Shown here: positions 42,023 through 51,149 of the stretch, one piece after another
How positions within the stretch are numbered: position 1 is the stretch's first letter
Layout: every line of letters begins with the position of its first letter
Source of the DNA: Myxococcaceae bacterium
GTDB taxonomy: Bacteria; Myxococcota; Myxococcia; Myxococcales; Myxococcaceae
DNA length: 51,976 nucleotides
Direction of reading: 5' to 3'
Assembly: GCA_019694575.1 (NCBI GenBank)
Contig: JAIBBR010000018.1
Coordinates: 1-51,976, forward strand
The notes under the pieces: generated by a model
What the model saw: only the letters and a program-made list of their open reading frames with translations
Databases searched by the model: none
What the model was told of the DNA's origin: nothing
Program-made: the position numbers and the translations under genes

Positions 42023-43999
42023 TTACGGGCTGACCGAAATCGTCAGTGACGACGACTGCGGCGACTGCTGATCTTTGTCGTCCCACACCAAGAGCGTGAC
42101 GCGGTAGGTGCCGGTGGCGAGTGGATCTAGCGTGAGCTTGGCGGTGTTGCTGGTGCCCGTCATGCCGTTGTTCTCGAGCGACGCATTCATCGCGTTGGTG
42201 GGTTTCGTCACCAAACGAAACTGAAACTTCTTCACGCGCGTGGTGCTGTTGTCGGGCGGGTCGTAACTGCCTTTGCCCTGCAGCGTGAGCTCCTTGGTCG
42301 TCAAGTCTTGCAGCCGCACCGACATGCTGTTGGTCGGCGTGTCGGTGGTGCTGGCGATGCACGCTGCATCGGTGATGTTGCAGCCCTTGAGCACGGCGAC
42401 TGGCACTTGGTCGAGCTCAGAGCGCGAATAGAGACGAACCGTCTTCCACTCAGTGGCGGGCGCGAGCGGGTCATTGGTCTGAATGTGCACGACGCCGGTT
42501 TGTTGACCGCCCGAGACCGGCTTTTTGTACTGAACGGTGGCTTCGGCGAAGGCACCGGGCGCCACTTGTTCGCCGGCCATCAAAAGCGGGTCGGCCACCG
42601 AGAAGAACGGGTTGGTGTCGACTTCTACCTTGTTGATTACCAAAGTGCCGCAGTTGGCTCCGTTCATGATGCGAATCGTTTTTTTGGTCAGCTCGTCGGT
42701 GGGGTCTTCGAAGTTGAGCTGTTCTGCAGGGTCAGTCGTCATACAGGGCACTTTGCCGCCACCGAGCGACATTGAAACGCGCTGGGGAACAGTGCTCGAA
42801 GCACCGACGACGCTCGCTTCCACCGTGACGATGTCGGTCACATAAAGCGGCATGTCGTTGTGGTGAATATCGAGGTTGAGAAAGCCCAACCCGGCAATGG
42901 TTTGCCCCACCAAGTTGCTGGTCAGGGTGAACCGGCCCGACGCGCTGGTCTCAGTGCCTGAGCTCTTGAAAGTCACCTTATCGATGCGCAGGTTGTTGGT
43001 ACCGCCGTTTTTGATCTGAAAACGCGCTTCGTTGGCCATTTTCGGCGTGTAGCCGCAGGGCACGTTGGGGTCAGAGAACTCGCAATAGGTGGGGTACGAG
43101 TAAATGTCGGGAGCCACGCCCGCGCCGTACAGCGTCAAATCAAAGACGCCTTTGGTCTGCTCACCGTTCTCGATGTTGGGGTCATTGGTGTGAATGCGCA
43201 GCAAGGCGAAGTGGCTGGTGTTGCCGCCGCCTTCGGCTTCGGGAGCGAAGCGAATGGTGATCGGCTGCTCTGACGCGCCATCGGCAGTGGTGAGTAATTG
43301 GGGGCTGGTGGCCGACGGGAGCACTGAAGGCGAATCAATGAAGAAGCCGGTGACCGACGCTCCACTTTGCACCGGGAGCAGCTCAATGCCGGTCACCTTC
43401 AGCGCGGGGCAACCGGTGTTGCGAATCTTCACCGTTAGCGTGCTCGACTCTTTGTGCAGCGTATCGGGGAACGTTTGCTGGCAGAGCAGACCTTCGACGC
43501 AGGTCTCGAATGAACCCGGCATGTCTTTGTTCTCATACGCCACTTCGAGCGTGGGCTGGGCGGGCAGGTTGCGGCCATTGCCAATCAACGCTACGTGCAA
43601 CAGCTCGGTGCTCTCAGCGCCGTCGTCGATCACCAGCTCGGCTTTCGACTCACCTTTGCGCGAAGGCGAAAACTGCACCGGCAGCTCTGCTTCTCCGAGC
43701 GACGCGACCAAGTCAGGGGTGCGTGCCGGGTCGAGCTTGAAAGCAGCAGCGTCGGTGCCCGAAAGCTTCACTGTCAACGTGGCTGATGCACGTGCCCGGT
43801 TGCGAATGATGAGCTTTTTCTCTTCGGGAAAAACGTCGGCCACCGCGGCGCCGTTTTCGTCTTTGGTCGGGCAGGCATCGAACGAGAGCGCGGTGGGCTC
43901 GCCTACCAGATCTGGCGTCAGCGACGGCGGCGTGCCGTCTTTGCACTTGCAACCGATGACAGAAAAAACAGCGAGGGCGATTAAAAGGTGTCGGTTCAA
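42023..43999 (-). CDS. Choice-of-anchor D-type lipoprotein
   Basis: 658 aa from TTG 43999, which has GGAG 9 bp upstream. The signal ends VIGC (Cys17). The mature part is a string of Ig-like ASPM/SPD-2/Hydin-type (choice-of-anchor D) repeats, seen as LTVKLSGTDAAAFKLD, LPVQFSPSRKGESKAELVI, ITIRFAPEAEGG and LRIHTNDPN. The last 100 residues resemble a PKD domain (GKGSYDPPDNSTTRVKKFQF, YRVTLLVWDDKDQQS). Such proteins are surface-exposed or fruiting-body-type structural proteins in myxobacteria, function unknown. It is divergent from the deoxyhypusine synthase-like gene across 62 bp. Confidence 0.75.
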   Translation of the reverse strand: MNRHLLIALAVFSVIGCKCKDGTPPSLTPDLVGEPTALSFDACPTKDENGAAVADVFPEEKKLIIRNRARASATLTVKLSGTDAAAFKLDPARTPDLVASLGEAELPVQFSPSRKGESKAELVIDDGAESTELLHVALIGNGRNLPAQPTLEVAYENKDMPGSFETCVEGLLCQQTFPDTLHKESSTLTVKIRNTGCPALKVTGIELLPVQSGASVTGFFIDSPSVLPSATSPQLLTTADGASEQPITIRFAPEAEGGGNTSHFALLRIHTNDPNIENGEQTKGVFDLTLYGAGVAPDIYSYPTYCEFSDPNVPCGYTPKMANEARFQIKNGGTNNLRIDKVTFKSSGTETSASGRFTLTSNLVGQTIAGLGFLNLDIHHNDMPLYVTDIVTVEASVVGASSTVPQRVSMSLGGGKVPCMTTDPAEQLNFEDPTDELTKKTIRIMNGANCGTLVINKVEVDTNPFFSVADPLLMAGEQVAPGAFAEATVQYKKPVSGGQQTGVVHIQTNDPLAPATEWKTVRLYSRSELDQVPVAVLKGCNITDAACIASTTDTPTNSMSVRLQDLTTKELTLQGKGSYDPPDNSTTRVKKFQFRLVTKPTNAMNASLENNGMTGTSNTAKLTLDPLATGTYRVTLLVWDDKDQQSPQSSSLTISVSP

Positions 44000-44041
44000 A
44001 GGCTTGAACTCCGGTTTTTGGGCGGCCTTAAAAATAAAACA

Positions 44042-44053
44042 GGGGTATACCCC
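44042..44053. promoter_or_regulatory. Perfect 12-bp palindrome
   Basis: GGGGTATACCCC in the 62-bp divergent region, 8 bp before ATG 44062 and 42 bp before TTG 43999. It may be an operator; its TATA centre might also serve a -10. The AAAATAAAA tract just before it would help melting. Confidence 0.35.
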
Positions 44054-44061
44054 CGCGCCCT

Positions 44062-45237
44062 ATGGTGACCAAGAGCCAGAAGCAATTGCGTAGCGGTTAT
44101 GAGAAAGCCCGCAAAGTCAGCCCCAAGCCGATTACCGGCAAAGAATCAGCGGTTGATCTGTTGACCCACGCCTTTGGTGCTTACGTCGGCCGGCAAGAAC
44201 GCACCGCCTTCGAATTGATGCGCCGCTCGCTCGACGAAAACGCTTCAATCTTTCTCACCCTTTCGGGAGCAATGACCCCGGCTGGCCTGCACCAAAGCTG
44301 CCTGATTCCGCTCATCGAGGCGGGAATCATTACGTGCCTCACCACCACCGGCGCGAATTTGTACCACGACGCGCACCGCATCATTGGCCACGGCATTCGC
44401 GAGGTGAACCCCAACGCCGGCGACTTGCAGTACCGCTTGGCGCGGGTAATTCGCATTTACGACTTGGGCTTCTGGGAAGAGGCGCTGCTCGACACCGACC
44501 GGCTCTTTTCGGCGCTGATTCAGGGCCCGCAGTTTCAGAAGAAGATGACCACGGTTGAATTTCACTGGCTGCTCGGCAAGGCCATTTACGAAATCGAGCA
44601 AGAGTTGGGCGTGAAGCAACCCTCGCTCCTTTCCACTTGCTACAAATACGGCGTGCCGATTTTCGTGGGCGCGATTCAAGACGGTTCAATCTTCTTGAAC
44701 GTGGTGAAGCTGCGCCGGCTGCTGGGTGACAAGTTCAAGCTCGAAATCGACATCAATGAAGACGTGTACGCCATGGCGGCGATGCAGCATTACTGCCGGC
44801 ACAATTACTCGAAGCGTTTGGCGATTTGGATTTTGGGCGGAGGCGTGCCGAAAAATTACACGCTCCAAGGCGAACCACTGCTCGATCAAATTCTTTTCGT
44901 GCCTACCCAAGGCTTCGATATCGACGTGCAGTTCTGTGTTGACCCGGTCGACAACGGCGCGCTCTCGAGCTGCCCCGCGGGAGAAGGGCATACCTGGGGC
45001 AAGGTGTCGGTAGAGGCGGTAGAGACAGGCTCTGTTTACGTACACACCGACGTGACGGCCGTGTTTCCTTGGCTCACCCATGCGTTGCTTTCGCTCAAGC
45101 AGTCGAAGCGCAAGCCGTTTCGCCTGATGGACCACGCCTCAGACGCGACCCAGCTGCTCGACGCGGCGGTGGCGAAGCAAAAGAAGACGCTGATGCAGAC
45201 CTTGAGCTGGAGCACCAAAGAAGTCACGGCCACATAG
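44062..45237 (+). CDS. Deoxyhypusine synthase-family enzyme (possible homospermidine synthase)
   Basis: 391 aa. The fold motifs of deoxyhypusine synthase are clear: FLTLSGAMTPAGLHQ and CLTTTGANLYHDAHR for NAD binding, and WILGGGVPKNY with the catalytic lysine K264 in place of the usual GGGxxKH. GEGHTWGKVS matches the family's C-terminal SWGK element. In eukaryotes and archaea the enzyme modifies eIF5A, which bacteria lack; bacterial members are thought to act on other amine acceptors, for instance making homospermidine. No polyamine gene is adjacent. A 12-bp palindrome lies just upstream. Family certain; substrate unknown. Confidence 0.85.
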   Translation: MVTKSQKQLRSGYEKARKVSPKPITGKESAVDLLTHAFGAYVGRQERTAFELMRRSLDENASIFLTLSGAMTPAGLHQSCLIPLIEAGIITCLTTTGANLYHDAHRIIGHGIREVNPNAGDLQYRLARVIRIYDLGFWEEALLDTDRLFSALIQGPQFQKKMTTVEFHWLLGKAIYEIEQELGVKQPSLLSTCYKYGVPIFVGAIQDGSIFLNVVKLRRLLGDKFKLEIDINEDVYAMAAMQHYCRHNYSKRLAIWILGGGVPKNYTLQGEPLLDQILFVPTQGFDIDVQFCVDPVDNGALSSCPAGEGHTWGKVSVEAVETGSVYVHTDVTAVFPWLTHALLSLKQSKRKPFRLMDHASDATQLLDAAVAKQKKTLMQTLSWSTKEVTAT

Positions 45238-45244
45238 CGACGCG

Positions 45245-46102
45245 CTACGACACCAGCGACGTGATGACTTCGTCGATTGTCGTGCTGCCTTGCACCAACC
45301 GATCGCCCCTGGGCTGAATTTTACCGCTGGCGAACCCCGCGTACATTTCGGCATAGGCCTCGGCGAGCTGCTGAGGAAGACCGGCCTTGGTCAGGGTTTC
45401 CACATGGGCTGGTGGAGCAATGTCGACGATCTGCAGCTTCTTGCCGAGCGCCGCGCCTAATTTTTCAGCCACCTGGCGTATCGAATAGGCGGGCCCATGC
45501 AGGTCAATCACCTCGTTTTTGGGCGGCTTGGCGAGCAACGAAGCCGCGGCCAGTGCCCCGATGTCGCGGGTGGCGAGCATCGGCATTGGGTAATCGGCCG
45601 AAGGACTAAAGTTGGCGTAGATGCCGGCGGTACGCGCCACCTCGATAGCTGTCGCCACGTTCTCTTGAAAATACCCGGCGCGAATCGCCGTGAGCGTGGT
45701 GCCGGTCGCCCGCAGCGCGTTTTCGAAATGAAACAAGCCTTTGATGGGGCCATTGCCCGCATCGAGATCGGCTCCCACCGATGAGAGCAGCACCACGTGC
45801 GGTACTCCGCTTGCTTTCACCGCAGAGGCAATGGTCATCGCCGTCGATCGCTGCCAACCGTAGAAATCAGTGGCGGCGAAATGAGGAGGTAACAACGTGA
45901 AGAAGCCCGCTGCACCGCGCAGCGCCGACGTTAAGAAAGCCCCATCTTCCAAGGAGCCGATGGCCACTTCAGCTCCCTTGCTCGACCAGGCGGTGGCCTT
46001 TTGGGCGTCGCGTACGATGACTTTGACTTTTTTACCCTGGGCCAGCAGGTCGCGCGCGACGATTCCGCCCACATGACCTGTCACTCCGGCGATGACGAAC
46101 AT
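45245..46102 (-). CDS. NmrA-like NAD(P)-binding reductase
   Basis: 285 aa atypical short-chain dehydrogenase. The Rossmann motif AGVTGHVGGIVA is at 5-16 and an NADP-type Arg (VKVIVRDAQKA) follows, as in NmrA/quinone-oxidoreductase-2 proteins. LLSSVGADLDAGNG and TAIRAGYFQEN are further family marks. No canonical YxxxK is seen, as usual for NmrA. It may sense or reduce quinones or other redox compounds. A strong dyad lies 40-61 bp upstream of its start, suggesting redox- or ligand-controlled expression. It converges on the deoxyhypusine synthase-like gene with 7 bp between. Confidence 0.85.
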   Translation of the reverse strand: MFVIAGVTGHVGGIVARDLLAQGKKVKVIVRDAQKATAWSSKGAEVAIGSLEDGAFLTSALRGAAGFFTLLPPHFAATDFYGWQRSTAMTIASAVKASGVPHVVLLSSVGADLDAGNGPIKGLFHFENALRATGTTLTAIRAGYFQENVATAIEVARTAGIYANFSPSADYPMPMLATRDIGALAAASLLAKPPKNEVIDLHGPAYSIRQVAEKLGAALGKKLQIVDIAPPAHVETLTKAGLPQQLAEAYAEMYAGFASGKIQPRGDRLVQGSTTIDEVITSLVS

Positions 46103-46141
46103 GGTGTGCTCCCTTTGTTGGTTTGCACGAGCGAGTAACGT

Positions 46142-46163
46142 GCTTGACCTGCCGGGGTCAAGC
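46142..46163. promoter_or_regulatory. Perfect 8-bp dyad upstream of the NmrA gene
   Basis: GCTTGACC (46142-46149), 6 bp, GGTCAAGC (46156-46163). On the minus strand the first arm contains TTGACC, a -35, and TTACTC lies 17 bp on as a possible -10. A dyad starting in the -35 and filling the spacer is the layout of MerR-family promoters, though TetR or HxlR types are also possible. As a stem without U-run it is a poor terminator for the pilus ATPase gene that ends at 46180. Confidence 0.45.
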
Positions 46164-46179
46164 GCTGGCTGGTTCGTCT

Positions 46180-47256
46180 TTACTCAAACGACAACGCGCG
46201 CTCGAAGTCACTGGGGTTGGTCGCGGCTTCTCGCGCCACTTCCATCGTGATCTGCTTTTGGCGCATCAGCTGCGCCAAATGGTAGTCGAAGCTCTGCGTG
46301 CCCAAGATGTCGTGGTTCTTGTCGAGATAGTCTTTCAGCTCGTGAGTGCGGTCGGCGTCTTTGATGAATTCGACCACCGACATCGTGCTCACCATTACTT
46401 CAGCCGCCACCACGCGGCCCTTGCCCGACGCATGGGGCAACAGGCGCTGTGAAATCGTCGCCTTGAGATTTTCGGCCAACCGCATGCGCACGTTGTTCTG
46501 TGCCTCGGGGGGAAACACGCTGATGATGCGGCCAATCGTCCGGTAGCAGTCGGTGGTGTGCACCGTCGAGAGCACCAAGTGGCCCGTCTCTGCCGAACGC
46601 ATCGCCACTTCAATGGTCTCGGGGTCGCGCATTTCGCCGACCAAAATCACATCGGGGTCTTGCCGCAACGCCGCGCGCAAACCTTGATGAAACGTCGGTG
46701 TGTCGGGCCCAATTTCACGCTGCGTCACGCGCGAGAATTTGTCTTCGTGCAAAAATTCAATCGGGTCTTCAATGGTCAGCACGTGCTTGCGGTAGTGGTG
46801 GTTGATGTAATTGACGATCGCCGCCAGCGTGGAGCTCTTGCCGGAGCCGGTTACTCCTGTCACCAACACCAAGCCGCGCTCTTCTTGCGAAATCTTCTCG
46901 AGCACCTTGGGCATGCCGAGCTTCTGAAAGTCGGGCACCGAGAAGGGAATCGAGCGCATCACCGCTCCCACGGTGCCTTTGGCCCGATGCAGGTTGGCGC
47001 GAAAGCGGCCCACGCCCTCGAGCGCATAGCTGGTGTCGATGTCTTGCAGGTCCTCCAGCGAGCCTTGGTGGCGGTTCGACGACAAAATATGCTTCGCGAT
47101 GCGCAGCGTATCTTCAGGCGCCAACGCGGGCACTTTCACCGGCAACAGCTGCCCATTGACGCGCAGAGCGGGCGAGGAGCCGACCTTGAAGTGCACGTCG
47201 GAAGCGCCGTTTTTCACCGCCGCCGCCAAGAATTGGTTGAAGGTATTCAGCTCCAT
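46180..47256 (-). CDS. pilT: Type IV pilus retraction ATPase, PilT/PilU family
   Basis: Secretion-superfamily ATPase that powers pilus retraction and twitching (S-motility in myxobacteria), 358 aa. Walker A GVTGSGKS, the Asp box (TIEDPIEFLHEDKFSRVTQRE), Walker B (DPDVILVGEMRD) and the His box (STVHTTDCYRTIGRI) are all intact. The N-terminal PAS-like part has ASDVHFKVGSSPALRVNG. The C terminus lacks PilT's AIRNLIREGK motif and instead has HELKDYLDKN and GTQSFDYHLAQLM, closer to PilU. It is thus a PilT paralogue or PilU. It is co-transcribed with the cyclic-nucleotide-domain gene 12 bp upstream. Confidence 0.92.
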   Translation of the reverse strand: MELNTFNQFLAAAVKNGASDVHFKVGSSPALRVNGQLLPVKVPALAPEDTLRIAKHILSSNRHQGSLEDLQDIDTSYALEGVGRFRANLHRAKGTVGAVMRSIPFSVPDFQKLGMPKVLEKISQEERGLVLVTGVTGSGKSSTLAAIVNYINHHYRKHVLTIEDPIEFLHEDKFSRVTQREIGPDTPTFHQGLRAALRQDPDVILVGEMRDPETIEVAMRSAETGHLVLSTVHTTDCYRTIGRIISVFPPEAQNNVRMRLAENLKATISQRLLPHASGKGRVVAAEVMVSTMSVVEFIKDADRTHELKDYLDKNHDILGTQSFDYHLAQLMRQKQITMEVAREAATNPSDFERALSFE

Positions 47257-47268
47257 GTGCGGTTTCCC

Positions 47269-47778
47269 CTAGCGCAGCGAAACTGACAACGCCTGCGTCT
47301 TCACGAGCAGGGTGGTGGTGGTACGCAACCGTTCAGACAACGTGCGGCAAAAGCTGCGGTACACCTTCAGCGCCAGCTTGTCGTTCGCGCTGAGCAGCTT
47401 CTCGAATTTGTCGCGTTGAAGTTTGAGTACCCGCATCGGCGTCGCGGCGCTCACCCGGGCGCTGGTGAGCAAGTCGTCAATCAACGACATTTCACCAAAC
47501 AATTCGCCGGCATGTAATCGACCGATTTCTTCGTGGCGCACATGTTGGCCGTGTTCGCCGCCCCCCGCTTCGCGCGTCACCACTGCTTCGCCCTTGACGA
47601 TGACGTACAGCGCGTCGCCGAGCGCGTTTTGATCAATGATCATCGCCTGGGGGTCGATGTCGGCGTGCGAGACGATTGACCCCAGCAGGCTGGTCTCTTC
47701 AAAGCTGAGCCGTTGAAAGAGTGGCAGCTTCTGCAACAACTCGACGCCTTCGACCTCGCCGAAACCTTCGAGTGCCAT
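47269..47778 (-). CDS. Cyclic nucleotide-binding domain protein
   Basis: 169 aa consisting of one cNMP-binding beta-roll and a C-terminal helix. Residues 15-140 show LPLFQRLSFEE, DALYVIVKGEAVVTREAGG and the phosphate-binding cassette region LHAGELFGEMSLIDDLLTSARV, with the Glu and Arg expected for ligand binding. There is no HTH, so it is not a CRP-type regulator. AGGAGG lies before ATG 47778. It sits 12 bp upstream of the pilus ATPase, so it may tune pilus retraction in response to a cyclic nucleotide; this is inference from position. Confidence 0.83.
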   Translation of the reverse strand: MALEGFGEVEGVELLQKLPLFQRLSFEETSLLGSIVSHADIDPQAMIIDQNALGDALYVIVKGEAVVTREAGGGEHGQHVRHEEIGRLHAGELFGEMSLIDDLLTSARVSAATPMRVLKLQRDKFEKLLSANDKLALKVYRSFCRTLSERLRTTTTLLVKTQALSVSLR

Positions 47779-47809
47779 CAGCCGTGACCCTCCTTCAAAA
47801 GCGCTTTTT

Positions 47810-48619
47810 TTAAGGTTGAACGCACACACCCGCGTCGCTGTACCCCGTCAGGCGGGCACAGGTACCGGTGGTGCAAGCGGGCGTTCCACTCGGAAACGCG
47901 CACAACTTCTGGCACTGGGTGCCGATGCAGGCCGTACCTTTCACGCAGTCATTCGAGAAGCTGCACGACGCGCCATCGGCCCCTGGCCCCGCGCTGAAGC
48001 AACCGGGCCCGCTCGAGGTGGGGTAGCAGGCTTCGCCCACCTTGGGGCAGTCTTGCGTGAGCAGGTTGCACACCAACGGAGGCTCGGCACAGATGCGCGG
48101 CCGCTCGGCGATACCGGGCAAATTCAGCGTCACGTAGCATTGCTGCGGAGCCATGCAGTCGCTGTTGGTGTGGCAATAGCGCGTGCATTCAGACGCCTGG
48201 CCTCCGTCTTCAGCCGGTACCACCACGCACGCCAGCCCCCGCTTACAGTTACTCGCTGTGCACGGCTCTCCTTCGTTCACCGTGCCATCGGGAACGCACG
48301 CCCGCCCACCGTCGGCAAAGCCGCACTTCATGCCGCCGTCGCAATTTTGCTGTACCACGTCGCACGCGCCGGCCACGCATTCGGTACCCAACCCGCCATC
48401 AGAGCGGCCAATGTAGGTGCAGGTAAAGTGAGCGCCCGCGTCGCACGCCTGGCCAATGTCACAGAGAAAGCCGATCGGCCGGCCCGCGTCAGCTTCGCCG
48501 GCGTCGAGAGGCCCTGCGTCAGGTACACCGGCGTCAATGCCAGCGTCGAAAAGCTGCGGAGGCGGGTTGCTGCTGCATGCCGCCAACGCCCACAGTGCGA
48601 GCCACAGCGTCTTTTTCAT
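47810..48619 (-). CDS. Cys-rich DAG-repeat lipoprotein
   Basis: 269 aa. MKK plus a hydrophobic run ends in lipobox ALAAC (Cys15). A linker of DAGIDAGVPDAGPLDAGEADAG type follows. The mature protein has over 20 cysteines in short spaced pairs (CDIGQACDAGAHFTC, CTASNCKRGLAC, CNLLTQDCPKVGEAC), as in secreted disulfide-rich proteins widespread in myxobacteria. Function unknown. It lies 31 bp upstream of the cNMP-domain gene on the same strand and may share its transcript. An in-frame ATG 39 bp upstream would spoil the signal peptide. Confidence 0.7.
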   Translation of the reverse strand: MKKTLWLALWALAACSSNPPPQLFDAGIDAGVPDAGPLDAGEADAGRPIGFLCDIGQACDAGAHFTCTYIGRSDGGLGTECVAGACDVVQQNCDGGMKCGFADGGRACVPDGTVNEGEPCTASNCKRGLACVVVPAEDGGQASECTRYCHTNSDCMAPQQCYVTLNLPGIAERPRICAEPPLVCNLLTQDCPKVGEACYPTSSGPGCFSAGPGADGASCSFSNDCVKGTACIGTQCQKLCAFPSGTPACTTGTCARLTGYSDAGVCVQP

Positions 48620-48814
48620 AGCGAGCGTGAAAAGACCACGCGGGCGGGGGCGATGCAATGAATCAGCGCGGGCTGAAAACGAAGGGGTGGGGGCTTTTCT
48701 CTTGCGAAGTCAATGGTATGTCCCTAGCCCTTCACGGTGACGTGCGCAGGGCCGTCGAAGAGAGCTACACTTCTCGCGGCAGTTCAAGGGCCGCCCCGGT
48801 GACAGGGGTTACGT

Positions 48815-51142
48815 TTGTTTCACGTTCGGTTCGTTCTGCTTCTTTCTTTGGCCGGCCTGGCTTGCTCTGGCAATGGCGGTGAGAATTTAGTGCCTGTTCC
48901 GAGGGAGCAGCCCGATGCCGGCGACTGCACGTCGCATGCGCAATGCAGCGGCACCACCCCGCGGTGCAATGTCGCGACAGGTCAATGCGTGGGGTGTTTG
49001 TCGGCGAAAGACTGCAGCATCGGTTACTGCGACACCACGACGATGACCTGCGCGCACGTGCCTGACTCGTGCGCCAGCGCGGCGGCGCTCGATTTGTCGT
49101 TCGGTATGGCCGAAGTGCAGGGCGACACCACCTATGCCGATGACGACACCACGCTGAGCTGTGCGCTCCCCGGTTCAGAGGGGCGTGACGTGGTGTACGT
49201 GGTGAGCCTGGCGACGCGTTCGAGCTTCGAAGCGATTGCAGTGCCCAAACCAGGCAGTGCGCTAAAGCCGGTGTTGCAACTGCGACGGGTTTGCAACAAC
49301 GCCGACAATGCTTTGAGCTTGGCGTGTGCCTACGCGACGACCAACACCTCGACGACGCGCCTGTCGATCGACTCGGTTGACCCGGGCACTTACTTTCTTT
49401 GGCTCGACAGCGAAGGGAGCGAAGCCGGCGCCTACACGCTAACGGTGAAGTTAGACCCCGCGGCGATTGGTGAGAGCTGCGCCACGCCGCGCACGGTGCT
49501 GGTGGCCGACAACCCTGTCGAGCTGACCGGCGACACGGGGCCACTGACCGATGATGCTTTTGGCACCTGTGGTGGGCAGGGCGCAGGCGACGCGGTCTTT
49601 CGTTTAGAAAACGTGGCGGCGCGGCGCGTACGCTTCGAAGTGAGCGCCGTCGAAGGAGGCTGGGCGCCGGTGGTTTACCTGCGCAGCGGCGCCTGTGATG
49701 ACGCCACCCGGGCCAACCAATTGGGCTGTGCGCTGGGTACTTCAGGCCCCGCGGTGCTCGACATACCCCGGCTCGAAGCCGGCCGTTCTTTTGTCGTCGT
49801 CGACGGCGCAGCGCACATGAGCGCAGGCGCCAAGGCTGGCAAATTTAGACTGCGCGTCGTACCGCTGGAAGCGATTGGGCCTCCCACCAATGATGGTTGT
49901 TCGGCGGCGGCGGCATTGACGCTGCCTCTGACCGGCCAGGTGACGGCGCAGGGTGACACGTCGAACGCGCTCAACGACGCATTGGGGTGCAACGGCTCGG
50001 GCAACGACTTGGTGTACAGCTTCGACTTACCGCAAGCCCGTCAGGTGGTGGTTCGAGCGGTGGCGTTGTCGGGCAGCTCTTTTCGGCCATCTTTGTACCT
50101 GCGCCGTTCAGGCAAGTGCGACAGCGAAATGTTGGCTGATCAAGTGGGGTGTGCCGTGGGCAATGTGGGCGGCTCGGCGACGTTGTCGTTGCCGAACCTC
50201 GCGGCGGGCACTTGGTATTTGTGGGTTGATGGCGCGTCGGCCACCTCTGGGCCGTTCGACTTGGTGGTGGAAACCGCGGCCCCCGTGCCGTCGCCGGCGA
50301 ACGACACCTGCGTGGGCATGCAGTCAGTCAGCGTGGCGTCGGGCCCCGTCACGGTGAATGGCACCACCCTGGGCGCGGGCGATGACACGTCGAGTTGCCA
50401 GTACCCCGAAGGGCTTTTTTCGCCCGATGTGGTTTACAACGTCTCGGTGCCCACGCGCCGTTCTCTGGGTATCGAAGTGAAGGCTTTGGCGGGGTCTTCG
50501 CTGCGGCCGGTGGTGACGCTGCGTGCGCCGGGGCAGTGCGATAGCACCTCGATGGGTACCGAGCTGTACTGTGGGTGGAACGATTCGCAATTCGTCGATC
50601 GGGTGGCTTTCACGTTGCCTGACGTGCCGGCGGGTGATTACCCGGTGTGGGTCGACGGCGACGTCGGGTCGCAAGGCCCCTTCACTTTGCGGCTCACGCC
50701 TGGTCCCGTCATTTCACCCCCCGCCAACGACGACTGCTCGTCGATAGCGATGGCGCCGGCGCTCACTTTGGGCAATGCGGTCATCGGAGACACCCGCGGC
50801 GCCGCTCCCACCACGCAAGGCATGTGCGCAATGCCCGCCGGGTCGAATGGCGAGGCCGCTCCCGATGTCGTCTATAAGTTCGTGCTGACCCAGGCGAAAT
50901 CGGTGGTGGTGACGGTGACGCCCGACGCCAACGACGGCCAACTCTTTCGCCCCGTGGTGTATGTGCGCGGCAACTTCAATGCGAGCTGCGCTGACCCGCA
51001 GGCGGTGAAGGGTTGTTCCGCGGCGACGGCATATGGCAGCGCCGCTACCGTGTCGTTGCCCAATTTGCCAGCGGGTACGTACTTTGTGTGGGTCGACGGC
51101 GCGGGTTTGTCGAGCGGCAAGTTTTCACTGAAAGTGCAGTGA
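48815..51142 (+). CDS. Lipoprotein with five tandem beta-sandwich (PPC-like) repeats
   Basis: 775 aa from TTG 48815, with GGGG 7 bp upstream. The signal ends LAGLAC (Cys17). A Cys-rich segment follows (35-80, CTSHAQCSGTTPRCNVATGQC). Then come five repeats of about 130 residues, each opening with a D.C..A..L.....V.GDT motif and closing with AGTYFLWLDS, AGRSFVVVDG, AGTWYLWVDG, AGDYPVWVDG and AGTYFVWVDG before a final strand. This is the pre-peptidase C-terminal domain pattern without any peptidase. It probably lies on the cell surface. It converges on the GNAT gene with 7 bp between. Confidence 0.75.
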   Translation: MFHVRFVLLLSLAGLACSGNGGENLVPVPREQPDAGDCTSHAQCSGTTPRCNVATGQCVGCLSAKDCSIGYCDTTTMTCAHVPDSCASAAALDLSFGMAEVQGDTTYADDDTTLSCALPGSEGRDVVYVVSLATRSSFEAIAVPKPGSALKPVLQLRRVCNNADNALSLACAYATTNTSTTRLSIDSVDPGTYFLWLDSEGSEAGAYTLTVKLDPAAIGESCATPRTVLVADNPVELTGDTGPLTDDAFGTCGGQGAGDAVFRLENVAARRVRFEVSAVEGGWAPVVYLRSGACDDATRANQLGCALGTSGPAVLDIPRLEAGRSFVVVDGAAHMSAGAKAGKFRLRVVPLEAIGPPTNDGCSAAAALTLPLTGQVTAQGDTSNALNDALGCNGSGNDLVYSFDLPQARQVVVRAVALSGSSFRPSLYLRRSGKCDSEMLADQVGCAVGNVGGSATLSLPNLAAGTWYLWVDGASATSGPFDLVVETAAPVPSPANDTCVGMQSVSVASGPVTVNGTTLGAGDDTSSCQYPEGLFSPDVVYNVSVPTRRSLGIEVKALAGSSLRPVVTLRAPGQCDSTSMGTELYCGWNDSQFVDRVAFTLPDVPAGDYPVWVDGDVGSQGPFTLRLTPGPVISPPANDDCSSIAMAPALTLGNAVIGDTRGAAPTTQGMCAMPAGSNGEAAPDVVYKFVLTQAKSVVVTVTPDANDGQLFRPVVYVRGNFNASCADPQAVKGCSAATAYGSAATVSLPNLPAGTYFVWVDGAGLSSGKFSLKVQ

Positions 51143-51149
51143 AGTTTTT

